From: an uncultured Hungatella sp.
GTDB lineage: Bacteria; Bacillota; Clostridia; Lachnospirales; Lachnospiraceae
Assembly: GCA_910586845.1 (NCBI GenBank)
Contig: CAJUJV010000093.1
Location: forward strand, 3,193-13,266
Direction: 5' to 3'
DNA length: 10,074 nucleotides
The position numbers and the translations under genes are program-made. Below the pieces are notes generated by a model. The model ran no database searches, was not told the origin of the DNA, and saw only the letters and a program-made list of their open reading frames with translations. Positions 6,587 through 10,074 of this stretch are shown here, in pieces. Every line of letters starts with the position of its first letter. Position 1 is the first letter of the stretch.

Positions 6587-7174
6587 TTAGAAATCTGCCA
6601 TACTTTCCATCAGCTGCCATATCTCCTCCCGTCCCTGTTTCGTTTGAGAAGAAAAGGGGATGAGGATATCTTCTTTTTCCATTTCCAGACCGGTCCGGAT
6701 CATCTTCACATGTTTCTGAACCTGACTCCTGTTGATCTTATCCAGCTTTGTGGCGATCACCACAGGGCGGAAGCCGTTGTAAATCACCCAGTCGAACATG
6801 GTCCTGTCATTCTGGGACGGCTCATGGCGGATATCCACAAGGAGGAATACCGCTTTCAGCATTTTAGAGTTTTTCAGGTATCTCTCGATCATCTTCCCCC
6901 ATTTTTCTTTCACTTCCACGGCCGCCCTGGCGTAACCGTACCCCGGAAGATCCACCAGGTACAGCTGCCCGTTGATCTTATAGAAATTAACCGTCTGGGT
7001 CTTCCCCGGCTGAGCCGAGGTCCGGGCCAGAGATTTCCTGTTCATGAGCCCGTTGATCAGGGAGGACTTTCCCACATTGGACTTGCCTGCAAATGCAAAC
7101 TCAGGATACGGATTCTCCGGAAATGTACTGGTGATCCCGCATACGGTCTCCAGCTCTGCGCTCTTTATAATCAT
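6587..7174 (-). CDS. engB: Ribosome biogenesis GTP-binding protein EngB (YsxC/YihA)
   Basis: A 195-residue cytoplasmic GTPase of the TrmE-Era-EngA-EngB class, needed for assembly of the 50S ribosomal subunit in bacteria studied. All G motifs are present: G1 GKSNVGKS (30-37), the G2 region TSAQPGKTQ (52-60) with the switch Thr, G3 DLPGYGYA (75-82), G4 TKLDK (142-146) and G5 SSQTKQG (175-181). Length is typical. The ATG overlaps the lon stop codon by 4 nt (ATGA), and AGAGG lies just upstream within the lon 3' end, which suggests translational coupling. The lon-engB (lonA-ysxC) order is also found in Bacillus subtilis, supporting the call. Nothing in the sequence is unusual. Confidence 0.97.
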   Translation of the reverse strand: MIIKSAELETVCGITSTFPENPYPEFAFAGKSNVGKSSLINGLMNRKSLARTSAQPGKTQTVNFYKINGQLYLVDLPGYGYARAAVEVKEKWGKMIERYLKNSKMLKAVFLLVDIRHEPSQNDRTMFDWVIYNGFRPVVIATKLDKINRSQVQKHVKMIRTGLEMEKEDILIPFSSQTKQGREEIWQLMESMADF

Positions 7175-9525
7175 TTACGACCTCTTTTCTCAACTGATCT
7201 CACTTTCTCGGGAATCACCAGGATCTCCTTCAGTACCTGGGACATGTCTTTCACATACACGATCTCCAGTCCTTTTGTGATCTCTCCCGACAGCTCTGCG
7301 ATATCGGGCCGGTTCTTCTCCGGCACCAGAACCTTTCTGATATGAGCCATCCTGGCTGCCAGGATCTTCTCCTTCAGCCCGCCGATGGGAAGCACCCGGC
7401 CTCTGAGTGTGATCTCCCCTGTCATGGCGGTCCTGGCATCCGCCGGATATCCTGTGACTGCCGACACCATGGCCGAGGCCATGGTAATACCCGCCGAGGG
7501 ACCGTCTTTTGGCACTGCTCCCTCGGGAATATGGAGATGGATGTCGTTCTTTTCAAAGAAGGAAGCCTTCACCTCATAGGCAGGGCAGACGGAACGGACA
7601 TAACTTAAGGCGATCTGAGCCGATTCTTTCATCACGTCCCCCATCTGTCCTGTCATCTTAAGCTCTCCTTTGCCGGGCATCACATTGACTTCGATCTGAA
7701 GGGTATCGCCGCCTGCGCTGGTCCATGCCAGTCCCCGGACAATGCCTGCCTGATTCTCTTCATTGGCATCTTCAAAAGATATCTTTTCTTTTCCCAGATA
7801 TTTTGACAGATTGGACTCCGTCACCCGGATCCCTGTCCGGTTGTGCTCCAGATATTGTCTGGCTGCCTTGCGGCAGATGTCGCCGATACGCCGTTCCAGA
7901 TTTCTGACTCCGGCCTCTCTTGTATAATTATGGATAATCTTTCTGATGGCTCCGTCGCTGATGGACAGACCCGCCTTTTCCACTCCGTTTTTCTCCATCT
8001 GCTTACCTGTCAGATATTTTCTGGCTATATGAAATTTCTCATTCTCCGTATAACTGCCGACCTCGATGACTTCCATACGGTCCAGCAAGGGCCTGGGGAT
8101 GGTCTCCGTGGTGTTGGCCGTGGCGATGAACAGCACCTGGGACAGATCAACGGGGATCTCCACATAGTGATCCCGGAATCTCATGTTCTGCTCTCCGTCC
8201 AGGACCTCCAGAAGGGCTGAATACGTATCGCCCTTGTAATCGCTGCTCACCTTGTCAATCTCATCGAGAAGCATCAGAGGATTGCAGACACCTGCCTGGC
8301 GAAGTCCTTCTACAAGACGCCCGGGCATGGCCCCCACATAAGTTTTCCGGTGTCCCCGGATCTCTGCTTCGTCCCGAACTCCTCCCAGACTGATCCTCAC
8401 ATACTTTTTCCCCAGGGCCCTTGCCACGGAGCGGGCGACGGAAGTCTTTCCGGTTCCGGGCGGTCCTACAAGACAGAGGATGGGGCCGCTGCTCTTTGAA
8501 GTCAGATTTCTCACTGCCAGGTATTCCAGTACTCTCTCTTTTACTTTTTCCAGGCCATAGTGATCTTCTTCCAGGATCTTCTCCGCATGGCGGATATCGT
8601 TATTGTCCTCGGAAGCCTTTTCCCACGGCAGTTCCAGCAGCGTCTCGATATAAGTCCTCAGCACATTGGCCTCCTGGCTGCTGGAGGGCATATTTTTCAG
8701 ACGTCCGATCTCTTTGGTCAGCTTCTCCCTTGTCTCCGCATTAGCCTCCAGCCGGGAAACTTTGTCCTGATATTCTTCCAGATCATCCTCCCAGTGATCC
8801 TCTCCCAGCTCCTGCCGGATGACTCTCATCTGCTCTCTCAGCATATAGTCCTTCTGGTTCTTGTCGATCTGAGTCCTTACCTTGTTCTGAAACTCCTTTT
8901 TCAGCTTTCCCACTTCGATCTCTATGATCAGATGGCGGACCAGCACCTCATAGAGAGCGCTTTCGGAAGGAGCCTCCAGGATCTCCTGGCGGACCGTATA
9001 ATCCCACGGAATCTGGATGGCCGTCTGGATCATCAGCCTGTCCAGTTCCGGAATCAGCATGAGATCTGACAGAACATCTCTGTCCAGCCTGGAATTCTCT
9101 CCGCCGTACTCCTCCAGCTTCTCTCTGATGATCCGCACCATGGTCTCTCTTGCCAGATCATCTTCCACATCTTCCAGGAACGGTGTCCTCTCCACCTGTC
9201 CTGTGAGAGAAGGTTCCGTGGATTCCAGGCTCAGAAGTTTTCCTCTGTCCTTTCCTTCCACCATGACCCTGACAATATTGCCCGGAAGTTTCACCAGCTG
9301 TCTGATCTCCGCTATGGTCCCCATGTTCCACAGCTCTTCCCGGGACGGTTCCTGCACGTCAGGCGACTTCTGAGTAACCAGGAAAAGCTTCTGATCCGTA
9401 ACCATGGCCTGCTGCAGGGATGCTATGGATTTCTTTCTGCTGATGTCAAAATGTTTTGTCTCCCCAGGAAGAACCGTCAATCCTCTTAAAGCAATAAGCG
9501 CCATTGTCATCATAGTTTCTTCCAT
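7171..9525 (-). CDS. lon: ATP-dependent protease Lon (LonA type)
   Basis: Numbered from the chosen ATG (9525-9523) the protein has 784 residues. It has the N-terminal substrate-binding domain (about 5-205, beginning ALIALRGLTVLPGE), a coiled-coil linker (about 205-280), and an AAA+ module with Walker A GPPGTGKT (354-361), Walker B LLDEID (419-424) and sensor ATAN (468-471). The C-terminal protease domain has Ser677 in KDGPSAG and Lys720 in GGLKEK as the catalytic dyad. Lon is a cytoplasmic hexamer that degrades misfolded and some regulatory proteins. A TTG at 9558 would add MRRRHRKEGIQ, but the ATG has GAGGG seven bases upstream and gives the normal LonA N-terminus, so it is preferred. The gene overlaps engB by 4 nt. 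The large N-terminal domain rules out LonB. Confidence 0.97.
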   Translation of the reverse strand: MEETMMTMALIALRGLTVLPGETKHFDISRKKSIASLQQAMVTDQKLFLVTQKSPDVQEPSREELWNMGTIAEIRQLVKLPGNIVRVMVEGKDRGKLLSLESTEPSLTGQVERTPFLEDVEDDLARETMVRIIREKLEEYGGENSRLDRDVLSDLMLIPELDRLMIQTAIQIPWDYTVRQEILEAPSESALYEVLVRHLIIEIEVGKLKKEFQNKVRTQIDKNQKDYMLREQMRVIRQELGEDHWEDDLEEYQDKVSRLEANAETREKLTKEIGRLKNMPSSSQEANVLRTYIETLLELPWEKASEDNNDIRHAEKILEEDHYGLEKVKERVLEYLAVRNLTSKSSGPILCLVGPPGTGKTSVARSVARALGKKYVRISLGGVRDEAEIRGHRKTYVGAMPGRLVEGLRQAGVCNPLMLLDEIDKVSSDYKGDTYSALLEVLDGEQNMRFRDHYVEIPVDLSQVLFIATANTTETIPRPLLDRMEVIEVGSYTENEKFHIARKYLTGKQMEKNGVEKAGLSISDGAIRKIIHNYTREAGVRNLERRIGDICRKAARQYLEHNRTGIRVTESNLSKYLGKEKISFEDANEENQAGIVRGLAWTSAGGDTLQIEVNVMPGKGELKMTGQMGDVMKESAQIALSYVRSVCPAYEVKASFFEKNDIHLHIPEGAVPKDGPSAGITMASAMVSAVTGYPADARTAMTGEITLRGRVLPIGGLKEKILAARMAHIRKVLVPEKNRPDIAELSGEITKGLEIVYVKDMSQVLKEILVIPEKVRSVEKRGRK

Positions 9526-9571
9526 CTGTATTCCCTCTTTCCTGTGTCTTCTCCTCAATGCATGCCCTGTG

Positions 9572-9598
9572 AAAAAAATGGGAGCCCAAAAGCTCCCA
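9572..9598 (-). terminator. Intrinsic terminator between clpX and lon
   Basis: On the - strand, TGGGAGC (9598-9592) and GCTCCCA (9585-9579) pair in a 7-bp perfect stem with a 6-nt loop, followed by seven T residues (9578-9572). This is a classic rho-independent terminator, 21 nt after the clpX stop codon and 46 nt before the lon ATG. Confidence 0.9.
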
Positions 9599-9619
9599 CT
9601 CTGTCTGATCTGCCTTCGA

Positions 9620-10074
9620 TTATGCGATCTCTCCCGCCCGGTCCTTCTTCAGGCGCTGTCCCAGAGATTTCCTGGGTACCGCCGTATCCCGGTAGACGAT
9701 CTCCGGTACTCCTGTCTTATCCACGACTTCTTTTGTAATGGTACAGATGCCGATGGAACTGTCAGAAGGCACTTCATACATCAGATCCATCATGGCCGAC
9801 TCCATAATGGAGCGCAGGCCTCTGGCCCCGGTCTTCCGGTCCATGGCCAGCTTTGCGATGGCCCTGAGGGCCTCCTCCTTGAACTCCAGCTTCACGTCAT
9901 CCATCTCAAACAGCTTCTGATACTGCTTCACCAGAGCATTTTTCGGTTCTCTGAGGATCCGCAGCAGCGCGTCCTCTGACAGAAGCTCCAGAGAAACCGT
10001 CATGGGGACACGGCCGATGAACTCCGGGATCAGACCGAATTTGATCAGATCCTGAGGTTCTACCTGCTTTAACA
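9620..10074 (-). CDS. clpX: ClpX, ATP-binding unfoldase subunit of ClpXP (3' part only)
   Basis: This is the C-terminal 150 residues of ClpX; the gene continues beyond the right edge. The reading frame runs open to the edge, so the ATG at 10003 is internal. The visible part has VEPQDLIKFGLIPEFIGRVP, containing the arginine-finger segment (GLIPEFIGR), then EPKNALVKQYQKLFEMD, and the sensor-2 motif KTGARGLRSIMESAMMDLMYEVPS, all strongly typical of ClpX. The protein is a hexameric AAA+ unfoldase that feeds substrates such as SsrA-tagged proteins to ClpP. The zinc-binding N-terminal domain, Walker motifs and ClpP-binding loop lie outside the window. The end, RKSLGQRLKKDRAGEIA, is a basic tail. 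It is followed by the terminator and lon, as expected from Firmicutes synteny. Confidence 0.96.
   Translation of the reverse strand, partial: LKQVEPQDLIKFGLIPEFIGRVPMTVSLELLSEDALLRILREPKNALVKQYQKLFEMDDVKLEFKEEALRAIAKLAMDRKTGARGLRSIMESAMMDLMYEVPSDSSIGICTITKEVVDKTGVPEIVYRDTAVPRKSLGQRLKKDRAGEIA

Noticed and set aside
5387..7345. Long + strand open frame (652 codons) opposite the purF-like gene, engB and the end of lon
   Set aside because: It runs antisense across three confidently identified genes, has no recognisable domain and is rich in His, Gly, Pro and Arg, as expected from the reverse frame of GC-rich codons. It has no clear ribosome site.
9526..9558. Upstream TTG start for lon
   Set aside because: It would add 11 basic residues not expected in LonA and would place the good GAGGG ribosome site inside the gene; the ATG at 9525 fits better.

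Overview
This window looks like chromosomal DNA from a moderately GC-rich Bacillota, most likely a Lachnospiraceae-type Clostridia. The reasons are the clpX-lon-engB gene order known from Firmicutes, strong AGGAGG-type ribosome binding sites, GTG starts, and a MarR regulator leading a heterodimeric ABC exporter pair. The species assignment is inference. The DNA is densely coding, with one gene on the + strand at the left edge and seven on the - strand.

Left to right: the C-terminal part of a GlgX/isoamylase-type glycogen debranching enzyme runs rightward (1-520). It converges on a leftward operon across a strong 15-bp hairpin (563-600). That operon, read from 4912 down to 631, has a near-consensus promoter, a block of three 15-nt AGCT repeats just downstream of the -10 box, marR, and two ABC exporter half-transporters. 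marR abuts the first transporter with no gap, and the two transporters overlap by 4 nt. Their ATP-site motifs are degenerate in complementary ways, which marks an obligate heterodimer of the BmrCD/TM287-288 type. MarR probably represses the operon through the repeats until an inducing compound appears.

Next is a leftward gene for a full-length PurF-like protein (5087-6502) with its own extended -10 promoter and a terminator. It is the most unusual gene here. The N-terminal nucleophile cysteine of the glutaminase is glycine (MGGIFGV), and the other glutamine-site motifs are also replaced. The PRPP-binding motif and the cysteines expected for a [4Fe-4S] cluster are kept. It is therefore unlikely to act as a glutamine-dependent amidophosphoribosyltransferase.

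The right third is the housekeeping cluster clpX (C-terminal part only), lon and engB, all leftward. lon and engB overlap by 4 nt and are probably translationally coupled. An intrinsic terminator separates clpX from lon, and I see no convincing lon promoter in the short gap after it. No tRNA, rRNA, CRISPR, insertion sequence or phage gene was seen.
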